Below, one piece after another: positions 23,288 through 32,709 of a stretch of 64,000 nucleotides of DNA; position 1 is the first letter of the stretch; the number at the start of each line of letters is the position of its first letter. Origin of the DNA: Microbacterium endophyticum (GTDB lineage: Bacteria > Actinomycetota > Actinomycetes > Actinomycetales > Microbacteriaceae); the NCBI RefSeq assembly GCF_011047135.1, contig NZ_CP049255.1, positions 434,001 to 498,000 of the forward strand, written 5' to 3'. A program made the position numbers and the translations under genes. The notes under the pieces were generated by a model, which worked only from the letters and a program-made list of their open reading frames with translations, searched no databases and was not told the origin of the DNA.

Positions 23288-23713
23288 CTATTCTTCTTCG
23301 CGCGGCTTGACGTAGGGGTCAGCATCGCCCGCGTAGGTGGCACTCGATGCAAGGCCCGCAACGCTCTCGTCGCGCTCGCGCGCTTCGCGAAGAAGCTCTG
23401 CGATGTGGTCAGCGTTCTCCGGAATTGCATCCGGGATGAACTCGAGCGTGGGGGTGAGTCGCACGCCGAGCTGGCGACCAACATCGCTCCGCAACAAGCC
23501 CGTCGCAGCCTTCAGCGCCGCAGCAGAGTCGTTTCGCTCCTGCTCGTTGCCGAGCACTGTGAAGAAGACCGATGCGTGCTGCAGGTCACCGGTCACACGA
23601 ACATCTGTGATGGTGACGAATCCGAGTCTTGGGTCACGGAGGCCCTTTTCAAGGCGCTCCGCAATGAGAACACGGATGCGGTCGGCCATTCTGGCTTGAC
23701 GTTCACTGCCCAT
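23288..23713 (-). CDS. rbfA: 30S ribosome-binding factor A
   Basis: 141 residues, KH-domain protein needed for late 16S rRNA processing and cold adaptation. Family features: M-A-D-R-I-R-x-L-I-A-E-R-L near the start, the D-P-R-L-G-F-V-T-I-T-D-V-x-V-T-x-D-L segment, and L-R-x-x-x-G-x-x-L-x-V-R-x-T-P near 85. The ATG at 23713 has AAGGAA 6 nt upstream and is used instead of the open extension to 23770. It follows infB by 93 bp, with a hairpin between. Confidence 0.94.
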   Translation of the reverse strand: MGSERQARMADRIRVLIAERLEKGLRDPRLGFVTITDVRVTGDLQHASVFFTVLGNEQERNDSAAALKAATGLLRSDVGRQLGVRLTPTLEFIPDAIPENADHIAELLREARERDESVAGLASSATYAGDADPYVKPREEE

Positions 23714-23751
23714 CTTCGTTCCTTCTTTCTCTCCCCGCAGGAAGATACCTC

Positions 23752-23795
23752 GATGCCGGGCGCTTCCCACTTTTCAGTGGAGAACGCCCGGCATC
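23752..23795 (-). terminator. Hairpin between infB and rbfA
   Basis: An 11-bp perfect stem (23752-23762 with 23785-23795) with a further CCAC/GTGG inside the loop. No U-tract follows on the minus strand, so it may only attenuate or process the transcript, lowering rbfA relative to infB. Confidence 0.5.
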
Positions 23796-23806
23796 TGAAG
23801 GTGTTC

Positions 23807-26614
23807 TTAGCCGCGAGGCTTTTCGACGAGTTCGGTGGTTTCGATCTCGTCGCCGATCTGAATGTCGTTGAACTTACCGAGGCCGATACCGGCTTCGTAG
23901 TCAGTCCGAACTTCGGTGACGTCGTCCTTGAAGCGACGCAACGACTCGATGGCGAGGCCATCGGCGAGAACGACGCCGTCGCGGATGACGCGTGCCTTTG
24001 CGTTTCGTGTGATCGTGCCACTTCGAACAACAACACCGGCGATGTTTCCGAACTTGGAGGAACGGAACACCTCGCGGATCTCGGCAACGCCGGAACGAAC
24101 CTCTTCGTATTCCGGCTTGAGGAGACCCTTGAGTGACTGCTCAACGTCATCGATCGCGTTGTAGATGACCGAGTAGAAGCGCGTGTCGACGCCCTCACGG
24201 GAGGCACGTTCGCGAGCCTTCGCGTCGGGACGCACGTTGAATCCGATGATGATCGCGTTGTCGATCGTCGCCAGGTTCACGTCAGACTCGGTGATCGCAC
24301 CCACACCGCGGTGGATGATGCGCAGCTGCACACTGTCATCAACCTCGATCTTGAGGAGCGACTCTTCGAGCGCTTCAACAGCACCGGAAACGTCACCCTT
24401 GATGATGAGGTTGAGCGACTCGACCTTGCCCTCTTGCAGCGCACGGGTGAAGTCCTCGAGCGAGATACGCTTGCGCGCCTTGGCGAGCTGAGCGTTGCGC
24501 TCCGCCGCTTCACGCTTTTCAGCGATCTGGCGGGCGAGTCGGTCTTCTTCCGTCACGATGAACGTGTCGCCGGCGCGAGGCACAGAGTTGAGACCCTGCA
24601 CCTGAACCGGACGAGAAGGCCATGCTTCCTGTACAGCGTCACCGTTCTCATCGACCATGGCACGCACGCGCCCATAGGCGGTGCCAGCAACGATCGCGTC
24701 TCCAACGCGGAGAGTTCCCGACTGGATGAGCACTGTTGCTACCGAACCGCGGCCCTTGTCGAGCTTGGCTTCGATTGCGACGCCACGGGCTGCCTTGTTC
24801 GGGTTGGCCGTGAGGTCAAGACCCGCGTCAGCAACGAGGAGGACTGCGTCAAGCAGGTCCTGGATTCCGATGTTCTGGCGCGCCGACACGTCGACGAACA
24901 TGACGTCGCCGCCGTACTCCTCCGACACGAGACCGTATTCGGTGAGCTGCTGGCGAACCTTGGCGGGGTTGGCGTCTGGCTTGTCAACCTTGTTGACCGC
25001 GACGACTACCGGAACACCGGCGGCCTGAGCGTGGTTGAGCGCCTCAACCGTCTGGGGCATGATGCCGTCATCGGCTGCTACCACGAGGATTGCGAGGTCA
25101 GTGACCTGCGCGCCTCGAGCACGCATAGCGGTGAACGCCTCGTGACCGGGGGTGTCGATGAACGTGATCGCGCGTTCGTGGCCATCGTGCTCGGTCCACA
25201 CCTGGTAGGCACCAATGTGCTGCGTGATGCCACCCGCTTCGCCGCCAACAACGTTGGTCTGACGAATCGCGTCGAGAAGTCGCGTCTTACCGTGGTCAAC
25301 GTGACCCATGACGGTGACAACGGGAGGACGGATTTCGAGATCGCTCTCGTCTTCTGCCTCAAGCTCGGCCTCAAGGTCGAGACCGAAGCCTTCGAGAAGC
25401 TCCTTGTCTTCGTCCTCGGGCGAAACCATCTGAATCTTGTATCCAAGTTCTTCGCCGAGCACCTCGAAGGTTGCCTCGTCAAGTGACTCGGTGGCCGTAG
25501 CCATCTCACCAAGGTTGAAGAGAATCGTTACGAGCGTTCCCGGCTGAACCGTGTAGCCCGTGATCGACTCGATCTTGTCGGCGAAGTCAGAAATGGATGC
25601 TCCGCGACGCATCCGGATCGTCTGGCCATTGCCCTTCTGGACGTTGACGCCACCAACGATCGGTGCGGACCGCATTTCAAACTCTTGGCGCTTCGCCCGA
25701 CGCGACTTACGCTGCTTCGACTTTCCGCCGCCCTTACCGAAGGCACCAGCGGTACCACCGCCGGGGCCACGACCCCGACCGCCGCCACCACCGGGACGAC
25801 CACCGAAACCGCCGGGTGCCGGAGCACCACCGGGACGACCACCGAAACCGCCGCCAGCGCCACCGCCGCCACCGGGGCGACCTGCGCCACCGGGACGCTG
25901 CTGGAACGGCGCGCCACCGCGACCGCCGCCACCACCGGGGCGACCCGCGCCGCCGGGACGCGGTGCGCCGGGGCGAGGAGCGCCGGGGCGAGGAGCCTGC
26001 GGACGCGGAATGTTGCCGGGAGACGGGCGCTGACCCATACCCTGCGCCGAAGCGAAGGGATTGTTACCGGGACGAGGACCAGACGGACGCTGGCCCATAC
26101 CCTGCGCCGAAGCGAAGGGGTTGTTCCCCGGACGCGACGAGCCACCGGGACGCGGCGGCTGGGGTGTAGCGCCTCCGTTGCCTGGCTTGGGGGCGGCAGA
26201 TGTCTTCTCAGCCGCGGGAGCTTCGGATGCGGCCGGAGCCGTAGCCTCGGGTGCGCTTGCCGCAGGCGCTGCGGGAGCCTCTGGCTCCGGCGCGGCCTTG
26301 GCGGGCTCGACCGGTCCTGGCTTTGGGCCGGGGGTTGCCGCAGCGGGGCGAGCGGGCCCGGGACGAGCCGACGAGCGGGCGGGAGTTCCGCTGCCCGCAG
26401 GCTTTGACGAGCTCGGGGTCTTTGCCGGAGCCGGTGCAGCGGGCTTTGATGCACCCTCTGCTTCGAGAGCTGCCCGGAGCTTTCGAGCTACCGGGGGCTC
26501 GATAGTTGAGGAAGGGCTCTTGACGAATTCGCCAAGTTCCTTCAGCTTCGCAAGCGCGACTTTGCTGTCAACGCCGAGCTCCGAAGCGATTTCGTGCACG
26601 CGTGGTTTTGCCAC
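23807..26614 (-). CDS. infB: Translation initiation factor IF-2
   Basis: 935 residues. It brings initiator tRNA to the 30S subunit and drives GTP-dependent subunit joining. The N-terminus has the IF2_N helix bundle (A-S-E-L-G-V-D-S-K). A long low-complexity alanine/proline/glycine/arginine region (about 55-300) follows, with a perfect 20-residue tandem duplication near 161-200. The basic IF2_N 2 segment comes next. The G domain has G-H-V-D-H-G-K-T near 435, D-T-P-G-H-E-A-F and N-K-V-D-K. Domains II-IV complete the protein. Start is GTG at 26614 with AGGAGA upstream, partly inside a hairpin (26621-26646). Confidence 0.97.
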   Translation of the reverse strand: MAKPRVHEIASELGVDSKVALAKLKELGEFVKSPSSTIEPPVARKLRAALEAEGASKPAAPAPAKTPSSSKPAGSGTPARSSARPGPARPAAATPGPKPGPVEPAKAAPEPEAPAAPAASAPEATAPAASEAPAAEKTSAAPKPGNGGATPQPPRPGGSSRPGNNPFASAQGMGQRPSGPRPGNNPFASAQGMGQRPSPGNIPRPQAPRPGAPRPGAPRPGGAGRPGGGGGRGGAPFQQRPGGAGRPGGGGGAGGGFGGRPGGAPAPGGFGGRPGGGGGRGRGPGGGTAGAFGKGGGKSKQRKSRRAKRQEFEMRSAPIVGGVNVQKGNGQTIRMRRGASISDFADKIESITGYTVQPGTLVTILFNLGEMATATESLDEATFEVLGEELGYKIQMVSPEDEDKELLEGFGLDLEAELEAEDESDLEIRPPVVTVMGHVDHGKTRLLDAIRQTNVVGGEAGGITQHIGAYQVWTEHDGHERAITFIDTPGHEAFTAMRARGAQVTDLAILVVAADDGIMPQTVEALNHAQAAGVPVVVAVNKVDKPDANPAKVRQQLTEYGLVSEEYGGDVMFVDVSARQNIGIQDLLDAVLLVADAGLDLTANPNKAARGVAIEAKLDKGRGSVATVLIQSGTLRVGDAIVAGTAYGRVRAMVDENGDAVQEAWPSRPVQVQGLNSVPRAGDTFIVTEEDRLARQIAEKREAAERNAQLAKARKRISLEDFTRALQEGKVESLNLIIKGDVSGAVEALEESLLKIEVDDSVQLRIIHRGVGAITESDVNLATIDNAIIIGFNVRPDAKARERASREGVDTRFYSVIYNAIDDVEQSLKGLLKPEYEEVRSGVAEIREVFRSSKFGNIAGVVVRSGTITRNAKARVIRDGVVLADGLAIESLRRFKDDVTEVRTDYEAGIGLGKFNDIQIGDEIETTELVEKPRG
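26026..26132 (-). repeat. Tandem 60-bp coding repeat in the infB N-terminal region
   Basis: Two copies offset by exactly 60 bp (anchored at 26041 and 26101) encode the 20-residue unit beginning [16 protein letters not shown]. The flanking DNA is also rich in imperfect GGCGGTGG-type repeats. Confidence 0.85.
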
Positions 26615-26620
26615 AATTCT

Positions 26621-26646
26621 CCTGTCTGAGGCCTACCCCAGACAGG
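26621..26646 (-). promoter_or_regulatory. Hairpin overlapping the infB ribosome-binding site
   Basis: CCTGTCTG and CAGACAGG pair perfectly over 8 bp with a 10-nt loop. The 3' arm ends in AGG, the first half of the AGGAGA Shine-Dalgarno located 4 nt before the GTG start, so the stem could mask it. Function is inferred. Confidence 0.45.
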
Positions 26647-26671
26647 GCAGACCGTTAAATGCGGACGGGTC

Positions 26672-26944
26672 TCATTTCGAGCCGTTCACTTCTTGTCCAT
26701 AGCCGTTCAGCCGTTTCTCGATGGTCTGCGTGTCAAGCGGGCCTGACACACGCAATGCCCGTACGAACGCGCGGCGCCGAAGAGCGGCATCCACGCACTT
26801 GTGTGTCTCGTGTACCCACGCACCGCGACCCGGCATTGTCGCGCGCTCATCTGGGATGATGTTCGCTTCGACTGCCACCACTCTCAAGAGGGTGGACCGG
26901 GGCGCACGCGTGCGACAACCGACGCACATTCGTACTGGGTTCAT
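26672..26944 (-). CDS. ylxR: YlxR family RNA-binding protein (DUF448)
   Basis: 90 residues. The motif R-M-C-V-G-C-R near the N-terminus and P-G-R-G-A-W-V near 45 are diagnostic of YlxR, a small basic protein always found between nusA and infB; relatives bind RNA and influence RNase P and gene expression. The ATG at 26944 lies 34 bp after the nusA stop; an open frame continues upstream into nusA but has no family similarity. It precedes infB by 57 bp. Confidence 0.92.
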   Translation of the reverse strand: MNPVRMCVGCRTRAPRSTLLRVVAVEANIIPDERATMPGRGAWVHETHKCVDAALRRRAFVRALRVSGPLDTQTIEKRLNGYGQEVNGSK

Positions 26945-26978
26945 CGTACACCTCGCAACTGGGCGAGCGCCCCGTCGC

Positions 26979-27980
26979 CTAACCCTCTTCGAGAATACTG
27001 TCGGGCTGAATGTCGATCTTGGCCCCGGTGAGCTTGGCGGCAAGACGCGCATTTTGGCCTTCTTTTCCGATCGCCAACGAGAGCTGGTAGTCGGGAACGA
27101 GGGCGCGCACGGCCTTGGTGTTGGCATCGAGAATGAAGCTCGATGTCACCTTCGCGGGCGAAAGTGCGTTGGCGACGAAGGGAGCAAGCTCGGCGTCATA
27201 GTCGACGATGTCGATCTTTTCGCCACCCAGCTCTTCGGTGACGGCACGCACACGCCGACCCATTTCGCCGATACACGCCCCCTTGGCATTAACCGACGGA
27301 TCGCTTGCACGCACCGCCATCTTCGTGCGATGGCCCGCTTCCCGTGCCAATGCGACGATCTCAACGAGACCAGAGGCGATTTCGGGAACCTCGAGCGCGA
27401 ACAGTTTCCGTACCAGCCCGGGGTGCGTACGAGACACAGTGATCGAGGGGCCTTTTGCGCCCTTCGAAACGGAAGTGACATAGACGCGAAGGCGCGTACC
27501 GTGCGGATAGAGCTCGCCCGGGACCTGCTCTTCGGGCGGAAGAATTGCTTCGACTGTTCCCAGGTCAACGTGGATCATCCGCGGGTTCGGACCCTGCTGG
27601 ATCATGCCGGCGACGATATCGCCTTCTTTGCCACGAAATTCTCCGAGCACTGCGTCGTCGGCAATATCACGCAAACGCTGACCGATGACCTGCTTGGCGG
27701 CGAACGCCGCGATACGACCGAAGTCGTCGGGCGTGCTCTCTTCCTCACCGATGACAGCACCCTCTTCGTCAAGAAGGGGAATCATCACAGCGACATGTCC
27801 GGTCTTGCGGTCGAGTTCCGCGCGTGCACCTGAAGGCAGCTCGCCGGTGGGCGACGTGTGCTTCGCATACGCAGTCAGAATCGCCTGTTCGATGATTCGA
27901 GCGAGTTCGTCGAAGGGAATTTCCTTCTCCCGCTCGACCGTGCGCAGCAGTCCGAGATCGATATCCACGGGGGCCTCCAT
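26979..27980 (-). CDS. nusA: Transcription termination/antitermination factor NusA
   Basis: 333 residues: the N-terminal RNA-polymerase-binding domain (about 1-105), S1 domain (G-D-I-V-A-G-M-I-Q-Q-G near 130) and two KH domains (G-A-C-I-G-E-M-G-R-R-V-R near 240; L-A-I-G-K-E-G-Q-N-A-R-L-A near 305). The C-terminal acidic repeats of the E. coli protein are absent, as usual in actinobacteria. The ATG at 27980 starts M-E-A-P-V-D-I-D-L. It heads the nusA-ylxR-infB-rbfA operon; rimP, normally directly upstream, is missing here and the adjacent gene is a divergent symporter. Confidence 0.96.
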   Translation of the reverse strand: MEAPVDIDLGLLRTVEREKEIPFDELARIIEQAILTAYAKHTSPTGELPSGARAELDRKTGHVAVMIPLLDEEGAVIGEEESTPDDFGRIAAFAAKQVIGQRLRDIADDAVLGEFRGKEGDIVAGMIQQGPNPRMIHVDLGTVEAILPPEEQVPGELYPHGTRLRVYVTSVSKGAKGPSITVSRTHPGLVRKLFALEVPEIASGLVEIVALAREAGHRTKMAVRASDPSVNAKGACIGEMGRRVRAVTEELGGEKIDIVDYDAELAPFVANALSPAKVTSSFILDANTKAVRALVPDYQLSLAIGKEGQNARLAAKLTGAKIDIQPDSILEEG

Positions 27981-28120
27981 ATTTAGCTCTCGCCGGCAAC
28001 GCCGACATCCCCACAACGATACCGGATGCGGGCTGGATGCCAACCGGCATCGCCACGAAACAACATCACCCCGCAAAGTCGCGCTGGTGAAACAGGGCGG
28101 TTGCTCTCCATACTGGTGCG

Positions 28121-29617
28121 ATGGATGCTGCGAATGATTTTCTGTTGACGTGGGGCGATTACCTCTGGACCTGGCTCGTTCTCCCCGTGCTTGTCGTGCT
28201 GGGGCTCTACTTCACCGCGCGGTCGGGCGTCGTGCAGTTCCGACTCATACCCGAGATGTTTCGCACGCTCACCGATAAAACACCGCAGACGACCGACGGT
28301 AAGCCGCAGTCGGTTTCCGCATTCCAGGCCTTCACGATTTCGGCAGCGTCTCGCGTCGGTGTCGGCAACATCGCGGGTGTCGGTACCGCTATCGCCATGG
28401 GCGGCCCGGGCGCGATCTTCTGGATGTGGCTCATGGCGTTCGTCGGTGGAGCATCGAGCTTCATCGAATCCTCGCTCGCTCAGCTCTTCAAGATCCGCGA
28501 CAAAGACGGCTTTCGCGGTGGCCCGGCGTACTACATGCAGCGTGGATTGAAAGCGCGCTGGATGGGGATCGTCTTCGCAATTGTCCTGATCATCTGTTTC
28601 CCCTTCGCATTCAGCTCACTGCAGGCAAACACGATCGCCGCGACCGTCACGAGCACTCTCAATACCGAGCTTTCGTGGCTACCCTGGGCCATCGGCATCG
28701 CCGTCGCCCTTCTGACAGCACTCGTGGTGTTCGGCGGCGTGCGCCGCATCGCCTCGGTCACACAGACGCTCGTACCACTGATGGCGCTGGGATATCTCTT
28801 GCTCGGCCTCATCGTCGTGGGCATGAACATCACTCGACTTCCCGAGGTTTTCACCGCCATCTTCACGCAGGCATTCGGCTACAACGAAGTTCTCAGCGCC
28901 GCGTTCGGCTACATCGTGTTGACCGGGGTAAAGCGCGGGATGTTCTCGAACGAAGCGGGGCTTGGGTCCGCACCTAACGCGGGCGCAAGCGCCGCAGTGA
29001 CCCACCCGGTCAAGCAGGGCCTCGTGCAAACACTTGGCGTCTACTTCGACACCTTCCTCGTCTGCACGATCACGGCGTTCATTATTTTGATCTCGCAGCC
29101 TGATCTTGCTTCCGCGGAACGTGGAATCGGGCTCACCCAGGGAGCGCTCACCGGAATGCTCGGGGACTGGGCCGGGATCGCGCTGAGCGTCATCATTTTC
29201 CTGCTCGCGTTTTCATCAATTCTCGGAAATTACTACTACGGCGAATCGAACATCGAATTCATCACCGGTTCGCGACCAGTCCTTGCCGCCTACCGCATCC
29301 TGGTGGTACTTGCCGTACTTGCAGGATCCGTAGCATCCGCCGATCTTGTCTGGAACTTCGCTGACGGCGTGATGGGTCTCATGGCGCTCATCAACCTAAT
29401 TGCCATCGCGCTGCTGTCGGGTGTGGCGTTCCGACTCCTCAAGGACTACACGGCACAGCGGCGGGCGGGCCGCGACCCGGTCTTCACCCGAGATCTCCTT
29501 CCCGGCGTCACCGGCATCGAATGCTGGGAAGACGAACTCACCGTCACGGGTCCAATCGACGTCAACGTTCAAAAGCACCAGGCGGAAAAGCACCGCGATC
29601 ACCTGCACGATCACTAG
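28121..29617 (+). CDS. Alanine/glycine:cation symporter, AGCS family
   Basis: 498 residues with about eleven hydrophobic segments. The AGCS family pattern is clear: G-V-V-Q-F-R-x-I-x-E-M at the N-terminus, S-R-V-G-V-G-N-I-A-G-V-x-x-A-I-x-x-G-G-P-G-A-x-F-W-M-W near 75-100, G-G-P-A-Y-Y-M near 125, and G-M-F-S-N-E-A-G-L-G-S near 270. It should import alanine, glycine or similar amino acids with Na+ or H+. The C-terminal 40 residues are soluble and histidine-rich. It is divergent from nusA and ends 16 bp before the convergent lipase gene. Confidence 0.93.
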   Translation: MDAANDFLLTWGDYLWTWLVLPVLVVLGLYFTARSGVVQFRLIPEMFRTLTDKTPQTTDGKPQSVSAFQAFTISAASRVGVGNIAGVGTAIAMGGPGAIFWMWLMAFVGGASSFIESSLAQLFKIRDKDGFRGGPAYYMQRGLKARWMGIVFAIVLIICFPFAFSSLQANTIAATVTSTLNTELSWLPWAIGIAVALLTALVVFGGVRRIASVTQTLVPLMALGYLLLGLIVVGMNITRLPEVFTAIFTQAFGYNEVLSAAFGYIVLTGVKRGMFSNEAGLGSAPNAGASAAVTHPVKQGLVQTLGVYFDTFLVCTITAFIILISQPDLASAERGIGLTQGALTGMLGDWAGIALSVIIFLLAFSSILGNYYYGESNIEFITGSRPVLAAYRILVVLAVLAGSVASADLVWNFADGVMGLMALINLIAIALLSGVAFRLLKDYTAQRRAGRDPVFTRDLLPGVTGIECWEDELTVTGPIDVNVQKHQAEKHRDHLHDH

Positions 29618-29633
29618 GCGAAAGCCCAGCTCC

Positions 29634-31496
29634 CTAGGGCTGACAGCCAACCAGAGAATACGGGGTCGACTGCTCGATCTGCTCGGGGGTGGACGTCATC
29701 GCAGCATCCGCCCACCTCAGAAACGGTTGCAGCGCGTCCGAACCGGGTTGCAGGATGTCTTGGTGTCCACGATCTGAAACTTCACGAGTTCGCACGAGCT
29801 CGCCCTCTTCGCACAGATTTTCGGTGAATGTCCGCTGGGCCTCGGGTGGGATGACGTCGTCTTCGGCACCCCAAGCAAAGAACATGGGTGAGCCCCACGG
29901 ACCCGTCGGCACGTTTTCGGCGAGGCGGCGACCGAAAGCACCGACAGTTAGGTCTCGCGTGCGCACAGGAGAATCTTCGGATAGCCCAAGCGCTGTCAGC
30001 GCGGAGACCATGAGGCCCGGCTCGCTCAGGCAACGCTGCGACATTTCTCGGATTATCGATCGCGCCCCGGTTGCGACGTAACGCGACAGCTCAATGTCGG
30101 GGTAGGTCTCGGCGTAAGGAACCAGAACCCAGGACATCATGATCGTCAAAAGTGCGCCGGCATCGTCGGATGTCAAGCGTTCGGCGAGGTCGAGAGGGTC
30201 TGCCGCGGGTGCAAACGCGGCGGTGCCGACAATGTCGAGCCCCGGGGTGTACTCCTCGACAATCTGCGACGTCCACAGTGCTGCATGCCCGCCCTGTGAG
30301 TGGCCCGCTGAGATCGTGGTCGGCGAGAGCGTCAAATCGCTGAGCTCTCCGGCCGCTAGCACAGCGTCCAACGCCGACCGGGCCTCGCCCACACCGATTA
30401 GGTAGGGAAAATGGCCCTCTGCGCCCTGCCCCGAGTAGTCGGGTGCGACAACAATCCATCCTCGCGCCAGCATCTCTTCGAGAGCGGGTATCGCCCATTT
30501 TGTGGCGGTACCGTCGCTCAGACTCGGCGCGCAGCCCTGCGCGATGCCGGTCGTACCATGGTTCCAGATCACCACTTTGTGGGGACCTGGACTGAGTTCG
30601 GTGGGCTGAATGACCATCGCGCTCGCAATAGCCGCATCCCCCGCCTCATCTTCAGTCGTGTAGAGGATCCTTCGCACTTCGCCGGAGCTCGGCGCGCGCC
30701 CAGCGTAGTCGCCCTCACGAATGAGTCGTCCGTGGCCTTCGGGCACGTCGCTTGGCGGATCATAAAAACTGTCGACGACCGGGGCACCGTCGGCGAGCCA
30801 GTCGTTGAGTTGCCAACCGGTGACCATCGTCACCACAAGCAACATCGCGAGCCCGTAGCGGCCGAGAGCAACCCATATCTTGACCCGACTAGACCTCACC
30901 GGCGGTGCGGCATCCGCTTCGCGTGATCGGCGACGCTTTTCGATCAGGCCGCGCACACCGGTGATGATGAGCTCGATACCGAAGATGATCGTTCGTACAC
31001 CGAAAAGCACAGCCACGGCAAGCAGCGTGACGTCTGGCCAGCTCAGCGAGAGCACTCCGAACAGAATCTGCGCCGTGCCCCAAACCAGTGCGAGCACACG
31101 TGCGCTCAACGCTCGAGGCGACAGGGCGTCGCCCACCGAGGCGAGACCTGCGATGACCAACAGCACAGCGAGCGCGACCGGGAGAAGTTCGATGCTTCGA
31201 CCCAGCCAGACCAAAATCAGGATGCCGCCGGTGATCCATGCTGTCGCGAGCACGCGCCGCCACCAACGCCCACCCGGGTGGCGCGAGACCAGCTCGATCA
31301 GGCCCGAAGCGATTGCGCTCAGGCTTACGTATATGCCGAGAAGCACGAGTGACGCCAGCGGCTTGAACACCACAAGCCCGCCGAGGAGCGCGACCCCAAT
31401 TCCGACCAGCACAATGACGCGCGCGGGCGCGGCTTGCAGCAATCCCGGCAGAGCGCTCCAGCGCAGCCGTCGCGCACGTGGAGCGGTTGAGGTCAC
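29634..31496 (-). CDS. Fusion of a DUF308 (HdeD-like) membrane domain to a secretory-lipase-type hydrolase
   Basis: 620 residues in two parts. Residues about 20-190 carry six hydrophobic helices in three hairpins, the HdeD/DUF308 pattern. A seventh helix near 205-225 is followed by an extracytoplasmic alpha/beta hydrolase (about 235-620). Catalytic signs: nucleophile S in A-G-H-S-Q-G-G-H near 400, an acid in W-G-A-E-D-D-V near 555, and H in D-R-G-H-Q-D near 590; W-N-H-G-T-T near 310 contributes the oxyanion hole. This matches the secreted LIP lipase/esterase family. The substrate is unknown. Fusion of these two domains in one chain is unusual. The ATG at 31496 begins MTSTAPRARR. Confidence 0.85.
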   Translation of the reverse strand: MTSTAPRARRLRWSALPGLLQAAPARVIVLVGIGVALLGGLVVFKPLASLVLLGIYVSLSAIASGLIELVSRHPGGRWWRRVLATAWITGGILILVWLGRSIELLPVALAVLLVIAGLASVGDALSPRALSARVLALVWGTAQILFGVLSLSWPDVTLLAVAVLFGVRTIIFGIELIITGVRGLIEKRRRSREADAAPPVRSSRVKIWVALGRYGLAMLLVVTMVTGWQLNDWLADGAPVVDSFYDPPSDVPEGHGRLIREGDYAGRAPSSGEVRRILYTTEDEAGDAAIASAMVIQPTELSPGPHKVVIWNHGTTGIAQGCAPSLSDGTATKWAIPALEEMLARGWIVVAPDYSGQGAEGHFPYLIGVGEARSALDAVLAAGELSDLTLSPTTISAGHSQGGHAALWTSQIVEEYTPGLDIVGTAAFAPAADPLDLAERLTSDDAGALLTIMMSWVLVPYAETYPDIELSRYVATGARSIIREMSQRCLSEPGLMVSALTALGLSEDSPVRTRDLTVGAFGRRLAENVPTGPWGSPMFFAWGAEDDVIPPEAQRTFTENLCEEGELVRTREVSDRGHQDILQPGSDALQPFLRWADAAMTSTPEQIEQSTPYSLVGCQP

Positions 31497-31557
31497 TACG
31501 AAAGGATAATTGCGTCAGGAACGTGCCCGGCGCACCGCAGCGAGGGTGCCGGCGTTC

Positions 31558-31625
31558 CGTCGGAGAATTCCACTCCGTCGGAGCCTTTGGTCATATTGAC
31601 TCCGACCGAACGCGATTCTCCGACG
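31558..31625. repeat. Short direct and inverted repeats in the gap after the lipoprotein gene
   Basis: CCGTCGGAG occurs at 31557-31565 and 31575-31583, and CGTCGGAGAAT (31558-31568) has an exact inverted copy at 31615-31625. The 46-nt loop makes a stable hairpin unlikely; nothing else is seen in this 149-bp gap. Confidence 0.35.
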
Positions 31626-31645
31626 CTACGAGCGCAATCGAGGCG

Positions 31646-32692
31646 CTACTGGAGCTGCTCAAGCACCGCAGTTGCAACGGCGCTGAGACCCGCGGGGTCT
31701 CCGTCGAGGCCATACACCTGCATGACGTTCGGGCCGTCAATCACATAAAGACTCGTGTACGTGCCGGAGTACGCGAGCCCCGGGCCGATGAAGGCACTAT
31801 CGGCACCAGTGACATCGATGGGCTCGATACCCTCAACCGCGATCAGCTTTTGCATCGCATCGGTGTCAGCAGCCCCCGGCCACATCTCGATTTCGACGAC
31901 CTTCGATTCGGTGTCGTATGGTGACCCGTCACTCACCGTCCACGGACACCACTGCGTGCGGCCGGCGCCCTCGAGCAGATCCCACGTTGGTCCTGAGGGA
32001 ATGTTGTCTGAGTGATATGCAGGTTCAGACGCTGCGCGGCCAAGGATAGCTGCCATGTCCAGGCGCGAATCAAGTTCGTCGCAGGACGGCAACGACCACC
32101 AGTCTTTTTCGGTCTTGAGTGCCACAGGCTGCGGGTAATTGTGGGATGCCGATTCAACGTATTCAAGGGCCGTGTTCGCGCGTTGCAGGTCGGCGGCCGA
32201 ATCGCTGCTGACCAGTGTTGCGACAAGGATCCACGTTTCAGAGTCTCCGCCGACCGCGCCGCAGTAGTAGTAGCCGGCCGACCCGCAATCGCTCATGACG
32301 TAACGATCGAGCGGAAAATTAACGACACTGTCGGCCGGAGCAACAATCGCCTCGAGTGTCGATAGCTCACCGTTCCATCTGCACGACAGCAGGCCCAGGG
32401 TCTCCTCGGGAGGCAAATCTGCTCCCCAAGGCTCATCGAGTTCGGCCTCGCCGACTAGTTCATTCAATTGTTCGGCAGCGAACACCGAGTTGCAATCGCC
32501 GGCGAACGGCAATTGCATCGACGCGCGGGTCGCTGTTGGAGTTGGCTCCGGTGTTGGCTTCGCAGTCGCAGTCTCAGTCGGCAAGCTCGTCTCAGTCGCG
32601 GTAGGAGCCGCGCTCGCGCATCCGGCGAGCAAAAGTGCTGCAGTCAACGTCACGAAAGAGAGAGTCGAAATTCGTCGCCGGGATGCAGTCAT
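31646..32692 (-). CDS. Predicted lipoprotein, unknown function
   Basis: 348 residues. A signal peptide with lipobox L-L-A-G-C (Cys25) and a threonine/proline/glutamate-rich linker (about 28-58) lead to a two-lobed extracytoplasmic region. Cysteines recur as C-N-S-V-F near 68, L-S-C-R-W-N-G-E near 107, Y-Y-C-G near 145, C-D-E-L near 205 and Q-W-C-P-W near 255. The C-x-L/V...C-x-W arrangement resembles the lipoprotein at 18147-18785, duplicated in two lobes. It lies 17 bp downstream of proS on the same strand and may be cotranscribed. No enzymatic motif is seen. Confidence 0.82.
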   Translation of the reverse strand: MTASRRRISTLSFVTLTAALLLAGCASAAPTATETSLPTETATAKPTPEPTPTATRASMQLPFAGDCNSVFAAEQLNELVGEAELDEPWGADLPPEETLGLLSCRWNGELSTLEAIVAPADSVVNFPLDRYVMSDCGSAGYYYCGAVGGDSETWILVATLVSSDSAADLQRANTALEYVESASHNYPQPVALKTEKDWWSLPSCDELDSRLDMAAILGRAASEPAYHSDNIPSGPTWDLLEGAGRTQWCPWTVSDGSPYDTESKVVEIEMWPGAADTDAMQKLIAVEGIEPIDVTGADSAFIGPGLAYSGTYTSLYVIDGPNVMQVYGLDGDPAGLSAVATAVLEQLQ

Positions 32693-32709
32693 CCCAGAAC
32701 CCTATGAGA

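Noticed and set aside
25740..26132. Short regularly spaced GC-rich repeats that could be mistaken for a CRISPR-like array
   Set aside because: They are in-frame glycine/proline/arginine coding repeats of infB, with no unique spacers and no cas genes.
31557..31625. Terminator or attenuator between the lipoprotein and lipase genes
   Set aside because: The inverted copies are separated by 46 nt and no U-tract follows; listed only as a weak repeat.
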